In this document: positions 8,540-16,155 of the stretch, in pieces
Position numbering within the stretch: the stretch's first letter is position 1
Layout of the letters: every line of letters begins with the position of its first letter
Source: a virus
IMG/VR virus record: IMGVR_UViG_3300042868_002811
Location: 1-21,662 of that record
Reading direction: 5' to 3' (one strand)
DNA length: 21,662 nucleotides
Translations under genes and position numbers: made by a program
Notes under the pieces: model-generated
What the model was told of the DNA's origin: nothing
Seen by the model: only the letters and a program-made list of their open reading frames with translations
Database searches by the model: none

Positions 8540-9283
8540 CTAGTATTTACCGAGGATTGTTACGTTTTGCAAGACCGAAACTCCGTTCTGCGCAAGATTG
8601 ACCACGCATGAGACGCTGGAGAGCGTTTTCGAGTTGGAGATTGTCGGTGCTACTCCAGCCGTTGTGTTTGCGCTCGTTGCTCCAGTGATGACCGGCGATG
8701 GCGAGCCGTTCGTGGTGACAAGCGCAAGCGTGCCGTCATTGGCTTCTGCTTGCCGCTTCGTGATGATGACGGTCGCACCTGAACTCGTGATGACATAGCG
8801 AAACGCGATGCTTGAATTTGCGTTCAGTGAGGTCGCAATCTTCGCCGCGTATTGTGTCGGAGTATCTCCCGATAGCACTGCCGTCGATCCGCTTGCTGTC
8901 ACGTCCACGCTTGTGAATGACCAGTCGATGTTGCCAGCTCCCGTCGTTGTGCCGACGCAAGTGAGCGTCTCGGATTGCACTGTGCCTGCCGCTGTCAGCC
9001 TGCCAATCGTTGCCGTCTGTGTCGCCTGTGAGAGCAAGCCTTGAGGCATGTTGAGCAAGTAGTTCTCAGCATCGGTTAGTGACGTGAATGTCAGCACGCT
9101 GTCAAAACTAACAGTCGTGCTGGATCCACCACGGAAGAACTGGTCAAACTGGTCAGCTTCGATGTATTGCACCTGCTGAAAGTTCGGCTCAGCCGAGATT
9201 TGGAAGTTGGACGTTTCGCTTCTTTGACCGTCGCCACCGGCGAGGTCGTAAGCAATCGCGCCGCGCTGGAGTCTTACGAACAT
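8540..9283 (-). CDS. Tail protein between tube and tape measure
   Basis: The protein has 247 residues. The first 100 residues (QRGAIAYDLAGGDG to IGRLTAAG) and the last 35 (LSSVSCVVNLAQNG) look like parts of one small beta-rich domain. Residues about 105-212 resemble an inserted module found in sheath, tube and surface proteins of phages, with DTPTQYAAKIATSLNAN followed by a strand and ANDGTLAL. The slot between tail tube and tape measure is normally held by tail assembly chaperones, but nothing in this sequence is chaperone-like: it is not a small acidic helical protein. It may be a second tube protein, a tube cap or a tail tip element. Start and stop are close to both neighbours. Confidence 0.6.
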   Translation of the reverse strand: MFVRLQRGAIAYDLAGGDGQRSETSNFQISAEPNFQQVQYIEADQFDQFFRGGSSTTVSFDSVLTFTSLTDAENYLLNMPQGLLSQATQTATIGRLTAAGTVQSETLTCVGTTTGAGNIDWSFTSVDVTASGSTAVLSGDTPTQYAAKIATSLNANSSIAFRYVITSSGATVIITKRQAEANDGTLALVTTNGSPSPVITGATSANTTAGVAPTISNSKTLSSVSCVVNLAQNGVSVLQNVTILGKY

Positions 9284-9286
9284 GGC

Positions 9287-10201
9287 TTATGCGGTTACTG
9301 CTGCGACTGCAAATAAGGTGACTGGTGCTCCGGAGTTGAATTTACGCTTGGCGCTCATGGTGAGCGTGCCGAGTCGGTTGTCACTCGCTGAGAAGTTGCG
9401 CTGCAATTCTGTGACTTGTACCTCTGCGCAGTCGAAGTCCAATCCTCCCACTGTGGTGGTTTTGATTTCGAGCAAGCTCACTGCCAAATCCTCACCTGCG
9501 CTTAGGTTGTCGAAGAAGGTATCGAAGTCGAGTTGGGCAATGCCTGTCGGAATGCAAGTGATATTGCAGCCTAGATTTCCCATGCTCATGTCCACCGTGC
9601 CGATGCCGTCAACCATGACTGGATTGAGTGACAAGTCAAAGCTGATCTCAAAGCCTTCTGCACTCATGAATGGATCAAGTGCTCCAAGTGTCGCGGTGTA
9701 AGGTGCGGTGTAGATCAAGGACGGATTGAATCCTGTGCCGATGCTATCGCCGCCTGCGGTCGTGTAGTAGTCCTCGATGTTCTGTGGGTCGCCGTCTTTC
9801 TTGAGTAATCCTGTGAACTGCACCGATCCGAATGCTGTCTTGGTCGCACTGCACGAAATAGTCGGCATTTGCGTGATCTGAGCGTTGAGGATCGTGTAGG
9901 TTTTATCAGCCGATACGATGACAAGGCTCTTGTCGGTGTTGCCGTAGATGCTGGCACCCATTGCGGTGTTGCCATGCGGGAAGAGAACTGCGAGCGCCTC
10001 GATCTCGCCTACCGGCTCAAATTCAACAACAATGGTAAAGTCGGTTTTCGACTTGCTCACGATGCCATAGGCGTCAGTTTCTTTGTCGAATGTCGAGTTA
10101 GTCGTGGTCAGCACTACTCCTGCTTTGGAGTAGAATGTTTGCGAATCATAGGTGACTTTGCAAGGACCGCGAACGATGGTGGTTCTGTCGAATGTTGGCA
10201 T
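9287..10201 (-). CDS. Major tail tube protein
   Basis: The protein has 304 residues. Alternating beta strands (GPCKVTYDSQTFYS, FTIVVEFEPVGEIEAL, YTILNAQITQMPTISCSAT, FGSVQFTGLLKK) and the final LGTLTMSAKRKF match the beta-barrel fold of siphophage tail tube proteins that stack as hexameric rings. It lies after the tail terminator and before the tape measure, the usual position. Residues about 130-270 extend the basic tube domain and may form a surface decoration. No Shine-Dalgarno is seen upstream (leader ends CTAAACCATC). The call is good from fold pattern plus position. Confidence 0.75.
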   Translation of the reverse strand: MPTFDRTTIVRGPCKVTYDSQTFYSKAGVVLTTTNSTFDKETDAYGIVSKSKTDFTIVVEFEPVGEIEALAVLFPHGNTAMGASIYGNTDKSLVIVSADKTYTILNAQITQMPTISCSATKTAFGSVQFTGLLKKDGDPQNIEDYYTTAGGDSIGTGFNPSLIYTAPYTATLGALDPFMSAEGFEISFDLSLNPVMVDGIGTVDMSMGNLGCNITCIPTGIAQLDFDTFFDNLSAGEDLAVSLLEIKTTTVGGLDFDCAEVQVTELQRNFSASDNRLGTLTMSAKRKFNSGAPVTLFAVAAVTA

Positions 10202-10207
10202 GATGGT

Positions 10208-10693
10208 TTAGCGTGTTGGAGTTGTATTTTGTAGCCCCACTGGGCAATTGAAAGTGATGATTTGTTGAAGCATCGGAGGTGTTGCGTCCTCCTGCATTGA
10301 GTCGAAAGTAAGAACGCCGCCGGTGAGTGAATCACCGCTAGCGTCAAGTGGTTTGTGATGGTGCAGAATGCGAGCCACTGCCTCGCCGATCTCTGTTGCG
10401 CTTGGTTTTGACATGTTGCCAGCCTGCTGTCTCCAGACGCTTGGAATCTCCGAGCATGTCACGCTGAATGTCGCCGAGTCCATGTATGGTCCAGGCGTGT
10501 CGGGTGACGATGCCTCACTCTGTGAGAAGTTGACCATGACGAATGCACCTGCCTTGCTCATTGCATTCTCGATCTCGCGGTCGATGTCTTTGTGATCCTG
10601 AACCAGAACGGGAATAATCGGAACGGTGCGGAAGTACGCGTGATCTTTCAGCGTCTTTGCCATGCTTTCGACTATCTGACGTATGAGGCTCAT
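10208..10693 (-). CDS. Tail terminator or gp37-like tail completion protein
   Basis: The protein has 161 residues. It has an N-terminal helix (LIRQIVESMAKTLKD), then strands IIPVLVQD and GAFVMVNFSQS, a helix EIGEAVARILHHHKP and final strands including MLQQIITFNCPV. This alpha/beta order is that of phage tail terminators and of the Mu gp37-like (DUF1834) family, which cap the tail tube and join it to the head. It overlaps the connector gene by ATGA (10690-10693) and precedes the tube gene, as expected for a terminator. The class is inferred from size, fold pattern and position rather than an exact motif. Confidence 0.65.
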   Translation of the reverse strand: MSLIRQIVESMAKTLKDHAYFRTVPIIPVLVQDHKDIDREIENAMSKAGAFVMVNFSQSEASSPDTPGPYMDSATFSVTCSEIPSVWRQQAGNMSKPSATEIGEAVARILHHHKPLDASGDSLTGGVLTFDSMQEDATPPMLQQIITFNCPVGLQNTTPTR

Positions 10694-11142
10694 GGTGATT
10701 CTGAGAAGTTCATGACAGCAGCGCCGCCATAACGAAAAGAACTGCCGCTAGTAGCAGCGAATGATTCGGCTCCGGTATCATCAGAGTCTGCGTTGTTGTT
10801 GGCAAGGTCATCGAGATAGCTATTGGCTTCCTCAACTGCTCTGCGTCGATCATCGCCGTTGAATTCAGCCAGCGAAGGGTAGGAGTCCGTCAGTTCTTGA
10901 CGGGATAAATTGTAGGCGTGTCGGCGCGCACCTGGTGGCACATACAAGCCAGTGTTGACAACTGGAGGCAATCCACGCTTGCGACGACCTGAGTTGACGC
11001 GTGAGGCAATGTCTTGCGCTACGCTCGTGAGAATCTCCTGCGCTTTGTCCTCTGGTGTCGGACATTCAGCAAGCAAACGGTTAAACTCCTCGGTTGAGAG
11101 TCTATCACGTAAAGCGGAGTATGTTAGAGCGAGCCAAGCCAT
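10690..11142 (-). CDS. Head-tail connector, DUF1320/Mu gp36-like
   Basis: The protein has 150 residues, mostly helical in its first 115: LTYSALRDRLSTEEF, then AQEILTSVAQDIASRVNSGRR, a proline-rich turn GLPPVVNTGLYVPPG, then AYNLSRQEL and RAVEEANSYLDDLA. This order matches the DUF1320/gp36 adaptor proteins that sit below the portal. The C-terminal 35 residues are low-complexity Ser/Ala/Asp and probably flexible. It is the first gene after the GC hairpin and couples by ATGA to the tail terminator. Confidence 0.65.
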   Translation of the reverse strand: MAWLALTYSALRDRLSTEEFNRLLAECPTPEDKAQEILTSVAQDIASRVNSGRRKRGLPPVVNTGLYVPPGARRHAYNLSRQELTDSYPSLAEFNGDDRRRAVEEANSYLDDLANNNADSDDTGAESFAATSGSSFRYGGAAVMNFSESP

Positions 11143-11165
11143 AGTGTTATGAGTTTCAAGAATTT

Positions 11166-11200
11166 AGGGCGGCGGAGGAAACTACCAACTCCGCCGCCCT
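11166..11200. terminator. Strong GC-rich stem-loop after the capsid genes
   Basis: A perfect 12-base inverted repeat pairs 11166-11177 with 11189-11200 (arms AGGGCGGCGGAG and its complement) around an 11-base loop. It lies in the longest gap of the window, between the cement protein stop and the connector start. Read on the minus strand the stem is followed by AAATT, not a U-run, so a clean intrinsic terminator is not shown. On the plus strand only TTT follows. It may be a transcription attenuator, an RNase block protecting the capsid mRNA, or a partial terminator. The structure is certain; the function is inferred. Confidence 0.6.
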
Positions 11201-11221
11201 TTGCACACAAGTTCCAACGGA

Positions 11222-11623
11222 TTAGAACAAAAGCTTGGCGACCATGCTGCCAGTAACAGTGCCAGCCGTGGCGGTCATCGTTTGAGCGATGCGCACATAG
11301 CGACGGGTGTTAGCTGGAACGCGGAAGCGAACCTCTTTGGCGACGATGCCAGCGCTGCTAGCACCAGTCTGAGTCGTGCTGATTGCTGGATCAACGGCAG
11401 CCCAAGAAGAACCGTCAGCGCTGTCTTGCAGAGCGTAGGTCACGACTTTTGTGTCAGAGATGCCAGCAGCAGTTGGAGCGGAGAGCGAGAAAACTACTCG
11501 CTCGATGTCGCCACCAACTGCTTGCTCAAGGTCAAATGCTGCGGTATTTGCACCAGCCTGCGCGATAGCAACAGTGGAGGTGTAATTCTTGTCTTGAATG
11601 TTTCGGTTGAATTCGAAGCTCAT
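11222..11623 (-). CDS. Bbp16-like capsid cement (decoration) protein
   Basis: The protein has 133 residues and is a beta-rich small protein: NTAAFDLEQAVGG, IERVVFSLSAP, VVTYALQDSADGSSWAAV, EVRFRVPANTRRYVRIAQTMTA. The phrase YALQDSADGSSW is characteristic of the small capsid-stabilising proteins of Bbp16 type that lie beside the major capsid gene and bind the outer capsid surface. It follows the capsid gene by 18 bases and is followed by the GC hairpin. No Shine-Dalgarno is present; the leader is A-rich (CATACAAAATC). High expression is expected because it would be needed in hundreds of copies. Confidence 0.7.
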   Translation of the reverse strand: MSFEFNRNIQDKNYTSTVAIAQAGANTAAFDLEQAVGGDIERVVFSLSAPTAAGISDTKVVTYALQDSADGSSWAAVDPAISTTQTGASSAGIVAKEVRFRVPANTRRYVRIAQTMTATAGTVTGSMVAKLLF

Positions 11624-11641
11624 GATTTTGTATGGTTAGAA

Positions 11642-12583
11642 TTAAGCGGTCAGGGTTTCGGTGTCAACGATCGAGTCGGTGATGATGATTGGAACTCCGA
11701 AGGATTCCGTTGGCACACCTGGAAGAATGCCGGTGAAGGCTTCCTGCTTGGTCGATGGGGTTGTGTTCCGGCTGACTTGAAGCTGGAATGCGGAACGGCG
11801 CGACATGAGCAAGTGAGTCGGACGCTCGCCAACTGGGAACTTGCTGAGAAGCTCGGCAATCTTGGCGTCTGTGCATCCTTTGCCGCTGTCTGCGGTGAGG
11901 TCTTTCAAACGACCGATTGCGTGCTTGTTGACGCACTGGAAGCCGATCCATGCGGTGAGGTCAGCGATGAATGCTGCGTAACGTTTGGCGTCTGCGTCAA
12001 CTGCATCGCCTTCGCGGAATGGCGAGAGGTCGAAGGTCGTGCCGTTGCCGTAAACGTATTGCACACCTGTGTTTCCAGCCTTGATGGCGTAAACCGAGGA
12101 ACCAGTCGCGGAGGTTGTTCCGCCTGCGTCAACTACGATATCGCTTCCTAGAGCGCTAACCAATGTTTGCAGACCGGCGAAGCCTTTCGAGCTTGCGTTG
12201 TCGCCGTAGATGGTTTGAGTTCCAACTGTGGTCAGAGCAGCGCGCATAACTCCCATTGCCTCGATGGCTTGGAGAGCCTCAGCACCGTCCTCGTAACCGC
12301 GTGCGACAGCCTTATCGACTTCAACGCGAGCGGAGAGAATGAAGCACTCAACGAGACGTTCGGTGAAGTTCGACTTGGTTGCGTCCGTGCCTTCGTTGGC
12401 TTGACGGAATGCAACGCTCGGGCGACTGTTGCGGGTCACTGTCTTGTAGGACGTGCCGCGAATCGTGCGTGCTGGGATGATTGTTACCTCAGGTGAGGCA
12501 CTGGCGACTTCCTCAATCAGACCGACGATGGGATCATGTCCGTTGAGCTTGGCAAGGTCTAACAGAGTTAGGTTGTTTGGCAT
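11642..12583 (-). CDS. Major capsid protein, HK97 fold
   Basis: The protein has 313 residues. It begins TLLDLAKLNGHDPIVGLIEEV, followed by PARTIRGTSYKTVTR and a helix-rich segment RVEVDKAVARGYEDG. Later it has KGFAGLQTLV, the glycine-rich GTTSATGSSVYAIKAGN and a final FGVPIIITDSI. This order is that of major capsid proteins in many Mu-type and other phages with an HK97 fold: N-arm, E-loop (SYKTVTR area), spine helix and A/P domains. There is no long prohead delta domain, which agrees with a separate scaffold in the upstream gene. The start has no Shine-Dalgarno; the leader is AAACAAACAATACT. It should be the most abundant virion protein. Confidence 0.88.
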   Translation of the reverse strand: MPNNLTLLDLAKLNGHDPIVGLIEEVASASPEVTIIPARTIRGTSYKTVTRNSRPSVAFRQANEGTDATKSNFTERLVECFILSARVEVDKAVARGYEDGAEALQAIEAMGVMRAALTTVGTQTIYGDNASSKGFAGLQTLVSALGSDIVVDAGGTTSATGSSVYAIKAGNTGVQYVYGNGTTFDLSPFREGDAVDADAKRYAAFIADLTAWIGFQCVNKHAIGRLKDLTADSGKGCTDAKIAELLSKFPVGERPTHLLMSRRSAFQLQVSRNTTPSTKQEAFTGILPGVPTESFGVPIIITDSIVDTETLTA

Positions 12584-12595
12584 AGTATTGTTTGT

Positions 12596-13114
12596 TTAGT
12601 GAGATTGGTTTTGAGCTTTGAAGGATGCTTCGACGAGTGCGAGTCCTTTGAGTTCGGTTTGTTTGGTGCCTTCTTCAGCTTTACCGGCGAGAACGGTTTC
12701 GCCGTTGACTGGCTTGGCTGGGATGGCGTTGAGAATTTCGACAGAGTTCTTGTCGGCTTTGATTTGAGCCTTCCAGAATGACTTGGCTTTTTCATCTTGC
12801 GGAGCGATGCGACCAGCTTTGACTGCTTCCTCGATCACGCTGTCAGCAGCTTTGTCCTCGATTTCAGCGAGAGATGCTTTGAGTGTTTCGACTTCGCTGG
12901 CGAGTGCGTCACGCGATGCAACGACTGTTTCAAGCTCGGTCGCATGGTTGGCAGCAGCTTGCACTGCGTCGGCTTCCTTGGTCATGTATCCAGCTTCGAT
13001 CTCAGCGATCTTGCTTTTCATGGCTTCGATTTCGAGCTTGGCAATTTCCATTGCTTTCTCAGGGTCAACATCCTCGGCAACAAGTCCAAGGTCGATTAGT
13101 GGTTTGATGTCCAT
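12596..13114 (-). other. Possible internal in-frame start for a scaffold-only product
   Basis: An ATG at 13114 (codon 160 of the protease gene) sits after the protease domain and would give a 172-residue coiled-coil product. In Mu, gene Z encodes the scaffold from an internal start inside gene I. Here the sequence before the ATG (ACAACGAAACCAAT) resembles the A-rich leaders of the capsid genes, not a Shine-Dalgarno. This is inference by analogy. Confidence 0.35.
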
Positions 13115-13591
13115 ATTGGTTTCGTTGTATGATGCGGCGATCTTTTCCATCGCCTCGAATGCTGGCTCATTGACGAGCGAACCGATTTCACCGTGAGTCG
13201 GCAGACCTGCTGGCGTGCCGTTGGCGAGAAGAAAGTTTGGTGAGAAGTAGGAGTAGTCTTTGCCCTCGATGGCGCTTTTACCTGCTTGTGTCCATTCGAT
13301 GTCCAGCACAAGCCCAACGCCCGTTTCATATCGAAACTCTTTGGGAATGAATGATGCAGGACCAGCTTTGTGGTCGAAGCCTGCGAATGGTCGCACGTTG
13401 CGAGATTGGCGAGTTTGCAAGTCGTTTGTAAACGAAGCGAGGATCGACTCATCGACCTTCACCTTGCGCTTGGCAGCTTTGCCATTGACGGTAGCATGGA
13501 TCTCATGCTCGCCCTCAGGCAGATATACAATGCTCTCAGCCAAAGCTTCCACTTCGGTCTGAAAAGATGCACTGATGATTTCGTTCGCCAT
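12596..13591 (-). CDS. Mu gpI-like prohead protease with scaffold tail
   Basis: I place the start at the ATG at 13591 (331 residues). An upstream in-frame ATG at 13735 would overlap the preceding gene by 97 bases with low-quality sequence. Residues 66-120 carry the protease signature of Mu gpI-like proteins (PF10123): FAGFDHKAG (His 74), LDIEWTQAGKSAIEG and YSYFSPNF (Ser 117). The His and Ser are the likely catalytic pair. Residues 180-255 form a Glu/Ala/Lys coiled coil typical of internal scaffolds, ending in KAGRIAPQDEKAKSFW, common to this family. The protein would assemble the procapsid, cleave itself and leave. It precedes the major capsid gene by 12 bases, as in Mu. Confidence 0.85.
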   Translation of the reverse strand: MANEIISASFQTEVEALAESIVYLPEGEHEIHATVNGKAAKRKVKVDESILASFTNDLQTRQSRNVRPFAGFDHKAGPASFIPKEFRYETGVGLVLDIEWTQAGKSAIEGKDYSYFSPNFLLANGTPAGLPTHGEIGSLVNEPAFEAMEKIAASYNETNMDIKPLIDLGLVAEDVDPEKAMEIAKLEIEAMKSKIAEIEAGYMTKEADAVQAAANHATELETVVASRDALASEVETLKASLAEIEDKAADSVIEEAVKAGRIAPQDEKAKSFWKAQIKADKNSVEILNAIPAKPVNGETVLAGKAEEGTKQTELKGLALVEASFKAQNQSH

Positions 13592-13638
13592 TTCGAATAG
13601 AAGATTACCACCCGATTCTGGCTTGTAATTGCTTTTTT

Positions 13639-14244
13639 TTAAGTAGCTCCTTCGATCTGTGCGATGATGCTTTCGAGCGCCCCATTCGTGAACGCATCGA
13701 GATATGTTTTCTCCGGTGGCAGAGCGTTTTGCCATGGCTTCTGCGTGATGGATTTTTTCAGCACGAATACTGGTTTGATACCGGTGGGAGAGTTTTCATC
13801 TGCCTGAGCTAGCACACCCTTGACAGCAAATAGCGGTGCGATTGTTCGGCTGTATGTGCGAGCTGTCAGCCCGTGCGCTTCTGGCACAATCGGGATCGTG
13901 AGGAACTTTGCACGTCGGGCGGTAATCGTTCCGCCAGTGACTTTGTGCGAGAATCCAATGGCACCCTTGCTGCGTAGTGTCACGCCTGATCCGCTAGCGC
14001 CCATGATTGACCATGAGCCAGCCACTTTTCGCCACCACTGCGTTTTCTTTCGTCCCGGTCCATGAGTCGGAAGCGATGGATTTTCCCATAGCTGCGATCC
14101 GTTCATGTTGTAGTATTTTTCGACGACTTCCAGAGCATCCTGAGCGCCGGTGAGAACCGCGACCTTGCGCACCGATGCCGATTGTAGGCGGATCATCGAC
14201 GCCTTCACTGGATCGAGTCCTGTGGCTGTGATGGTGATTTTCAT
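13639..14244 (-). CDS. Mu gpG-like virion morphogenesis protein
   Basis: The protein has 201 residues. The N-terminus ITITATGLDPVKASMIRLQSAS, helix DALEVVEKYYN, the strongly charged PGRKKTQWWRKVAGSW and the stretch KVTGGTITARRAKFLTIPI resemble the Mu gpG/phage virion morphogenesis group (PF05069-like). Those proteins are encoded between portal and protease and take part in head completion or head-tail joining. The stop lies 47 bases before the protease ATG; between them is an eight-base A run (13633-13640 on this strand). It overlaps the upstream small gene by ATGA (14241-14244). The class rests on motif pattern and gene order. Confidence 0.65.
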   Translation of the reverse strand: MKITITATGLDPVKASMIRLQSASVRKVAVLTGAQDALEVVEKYYNMNGSQLWENPSLPTHGPGRKKTQWWRKVAGSWSIMGASGSGVTLRSKGAIGFSHKVTGGTITARRAKFLTIPIVPEAHGLTARTYSRTIAPLFAVKGVLAQADENSPTGIKPVFVLKKSITQKPWQNALPPEKTYLDAFTNGALESIIAQIEGAT

Positions 14245-14480
14245 AGTTCGCGCTCTAGTGATTTGACGATTGCCGCGCCGATCTCGTTTTCGAGTGACGT
14301 TTCAAGCGCTCGTTTGTCGAGCATGAAAAACAACTGTGGTATGCGCTCGATGACTTGCTCAACTTCGATTTGAAATGCGCCTGCGGTCATGGTATAGCTC
14401 TTGTCGATCAGATCCGCGAAGATTTGATCCACTGGTGCGAGCCATTGCCCCGCGACCTCACGCATCTGTTCATCAGTCAT
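14241..14480 (-). CDS. Small head-module protein of unknown function
   Basis: I choose the ATG at 14480 (79 residues), which overlaps the portal stop by eight bases. A longer frame exists up to 14609, but it would overlap the portal C-terminus by over 130 bases and that part is basic low-complexity sequence, a shadow. The protein is mainly helical: REVAGQWLAPVDQIFADLID, then FQIEVEQVIERIPQLFF and RALETSLENEIG. No family is recognised. Its place between portal and gpG-like gene, with overlap on both sides, suggests a head assembly or connector accessory role. Confidence 0.6.
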   Translation of the reverse strand: MTDEQMREVAGQWLAPVDQIFADLIDKSYTMTAGAFQIEVEQVIERIPQLFFMLDKRALETSLENEIGAAIVKSLEREL

Positions 14481-16107
14481 TTTCGATTTGTTTGAGCTTT
14501 GCGTTTGCCCACTCTCTGCCAGCATCGCCGCCCCAGCCGTGCCATGCCTGCCAGCCTTTGCCTTTGTCGCCCCATGTCTCGCCTTTTTTGTCGATCTCAT
14601 GGCGAGCAAAGAATGAAACCATGCGCTTCACCGTCTCTGCTGATAGCTCGGAACGGTTGGAAATGTCCCGTGCTCGTGCAATGCCGACTGAGGTCATTCC
14701 GCGCTCTGATGCTGGCTTCTGTCTGCGAATCTCAAGCGCGTCTTGTGCTGCCTTCGCCATGTCCTCGGTTGGTCGCAGGTCAATGTCAGCGCGTGCCGCC
14801 TCGGCGATCTCTGGCAGCAATGGGAGAGGATCTTCGACTTCTCCGAAAAGCGCCTCGCCTTCTTGCGGTTCTGCGATTCCGAGTTCGTTGTAAATCCACT
14901 TGTTCGATACCGGCAGCCCGATGTCCTTCGTGACGATCTTGATGCGCTCGGCGATTGCTTTCTCGTCCTTCGGCTTCGGTATTACGATTTCAGCATAGGG
15001 CATGTCCTCGCTGGCAATGCCTGCGCCGTAATTCATACGTACGATTGAAGGGATCAACTGTGTTGTCACGACCTGCCCGATCCATGTCGCCACCGCCTGC
15101 AAGATGTCGCCGCGCACTGTTGCATGGACGTCGCCAAGCGCTCGGCTTCCGCTGTCACCCACGTCTGTGGTCAATGTCTGCCCAAGCATGAGGATGTCGC
15201 ATGCTTTGTCCGACTCGTTCATCAGCGCGACCTGTGGCAACGATTCGCCGCCCTTGATGCCGTCCATTATGGAGAACTTGACCCCGGGTCCAGTGACCGC
15301 GTAGCCGCTGGTGCCGATGTTTTCCAGCATCTCCTGTGCCTTCATCATCGCCTCGTCGCTGCCATCGGTTTCCGCATGTCGCCAAGGGATCGAGTAGAGC
15401 TGCGCGTATTGCATGAACCAGCCCAATCCATAAATTGCACCGAGCCAGAACTTTGTGAGCGCTCGGAGGTTTGCCGAGTGGATTGGATGACAGCCGCCTT
15501 GCTGCCATATTGCAATCAAGAACTTGTCGGGCGGGAAGTCGATGAGCGTGTCGTAGTTCACGCCGTTCGGTGCCATCATCAGTCGGTCAATCTCATTCGA
15601 TGCCGATGGATAGGCGAGATATTTCGCTGGAACTGGAGCGTAGCAGCGCGGTGAAACGATGCCGTTCTCCGTGTGCCAGATGATTTCCACCACGCTGATT
15701 CCTTTGGCGTAGGCGTCGATCAGCGCACGCATCATGCCCTTCGTGTCGAGTTCCCAATGACTCGGACGTGGTGCATACGATTCAAGCGCTCGTTCGACTG
15801 TCTCGTGGATCTGCAATGCCTGCGGTGTTGGCTCCTCTGCACCTTCGCGGATACCTGGCTTGATCTCGATGTCGAGCGCCGTTACGTTTCCAGCTATCTC
15901 ATTGATGCACTTGCGCAGACGCGACCACGAATCGACCATCATGCGGAAAAGTCGATCCTGATCCTCCAGCTTGCCGGTGCGCACGTTGCGCAGGATACTA
16001 CGCACCTGCTCGGGTGTTACATTAGCGAGGTCATAGTCCTGCGTGCGGTAGGAAGCTGGCAAAGGCGCTACGATGCCCTTTCGTTCGTCTGCGGTCATGG
16101 TGAGCAT
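14473..16107 (-). CDS. Portal protein, DUF935/Mu gp29-like, with C-terminal extension
   Basis: The call starts at the ATG at 16107 (544 residues); a TTG at 16143, 13 bases after the upstream stop, would add 12 residues, and neither has a good Shine-Dalgarno. The core has MVDSWSRLRKCINEIAGNV, a helix-rich section with GMMRALIDAYAKGISVVEIIW, then PIHSANLRALTKFWLGAIYGLGWF and RALGDVHATVRGDILQ. These are the landmarks of the DUF935 portal family, which forms the dodecameric ring through which DNA enters the head. The last 75 residues (14700-14476) are a separate segment: GIARARDI, ETVKRMVSFFARHEIDKKG and WGGDAGREWA, known as a C-terminal piece in some phage head and protease proteins. No stop or frameshift separates it, so it is a fusion. 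Confidence 0.85.
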   Translation of the reverse strand: MLTMTADERKGIVAPLPASYRTQDYDLANVTPEQVRSILRNVRTGKLEDQDRLFRMMVDSWSRLRKCINEIAGNVTALDIEIKPGIREGAEEPTPQALQIHETVERALESYAPRPSHWELDTKGMMRALIDAYAKGISVVEIIWHTENGIVSPRCYAPVPAKYLAYPSASNEIDRLMMAPNGVNYDTLIDFPPDKFLIAIWQQGGCHPIHSANLRALTKFWLGAIYGLGWFMQYAQLYSIPWRHAETDGSDEAMMKAQEMLENIGTSGYAVTGPGVKFSIMDGIKGGESLPQVALMNESDKACDILMLGQTLTTDVGDSGSRALGDVHATVRGDILQAVATWIGQVVTTQLIPSIVRMNYGAGIASEDMPYAEIVIPKPKDEKAIAERIKIVTKDIGLPVSNKWIYNELGIAEPQEGEALFGEVEDPLPLLPEIAEAARADIDLRPTEDMAKAAQDALEIRRQKPASERGMTSVGIARARDISNRSELSAETVKRMVSFFARHEIDKKGETWGDKGKGWQAWHGWGGDAGREWANAKLKQIEND

Positions 16108-16155
16108 GGCAATAGCACGCAATGCAGCCAATGGCAAGCTCAAATTTACAGAGCG

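Noticed and set aside
11201-12151. Long plus-strand open frame of 316 codons opposite the capsid and cement genes
   Set aside because: It lies antisense to two well-supported capsid genes, has a Cys/Ser/Val-rich composition typical of a mirrored coding frame and no recognisable domain.
12783-13196. Plus-strand open frame opposite the protease/scaffold gene
   Set aside because: Ser/Ala low-complexity antisense shadow of the coiled-coil coding sequence; no start signal or domain.
13633-13640. Eight-base A run on the coding strand after the gpG-like stop as a frameshift site
   Set aside because: The upstream gene already ends in TAA overlapping the run, so slippage there would not extend a product usefully; it is better read as an A-rich leader region of the protease gene.
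13592-13735. Upstream extension of the protease gene to an ATG at 13735
   Set aside because: It would overlap the gpG-like gene by 97 bases and the added residues are basic low-complexity sequence unlike the family's N-terminus.
14481-14609. N-terminal extension of the small head-module gene
   Set aside because: It overlaps the portal C-terminal domain, whose reading frame carries a recognisable conserved segment.
14499-15654. Several overlapping plus-strand frames opposite the portal gene
   Set aside because: Antisense to a confident portal gene, Arg/Cys/Ser-rich composition, mutually overlapping, no domains.
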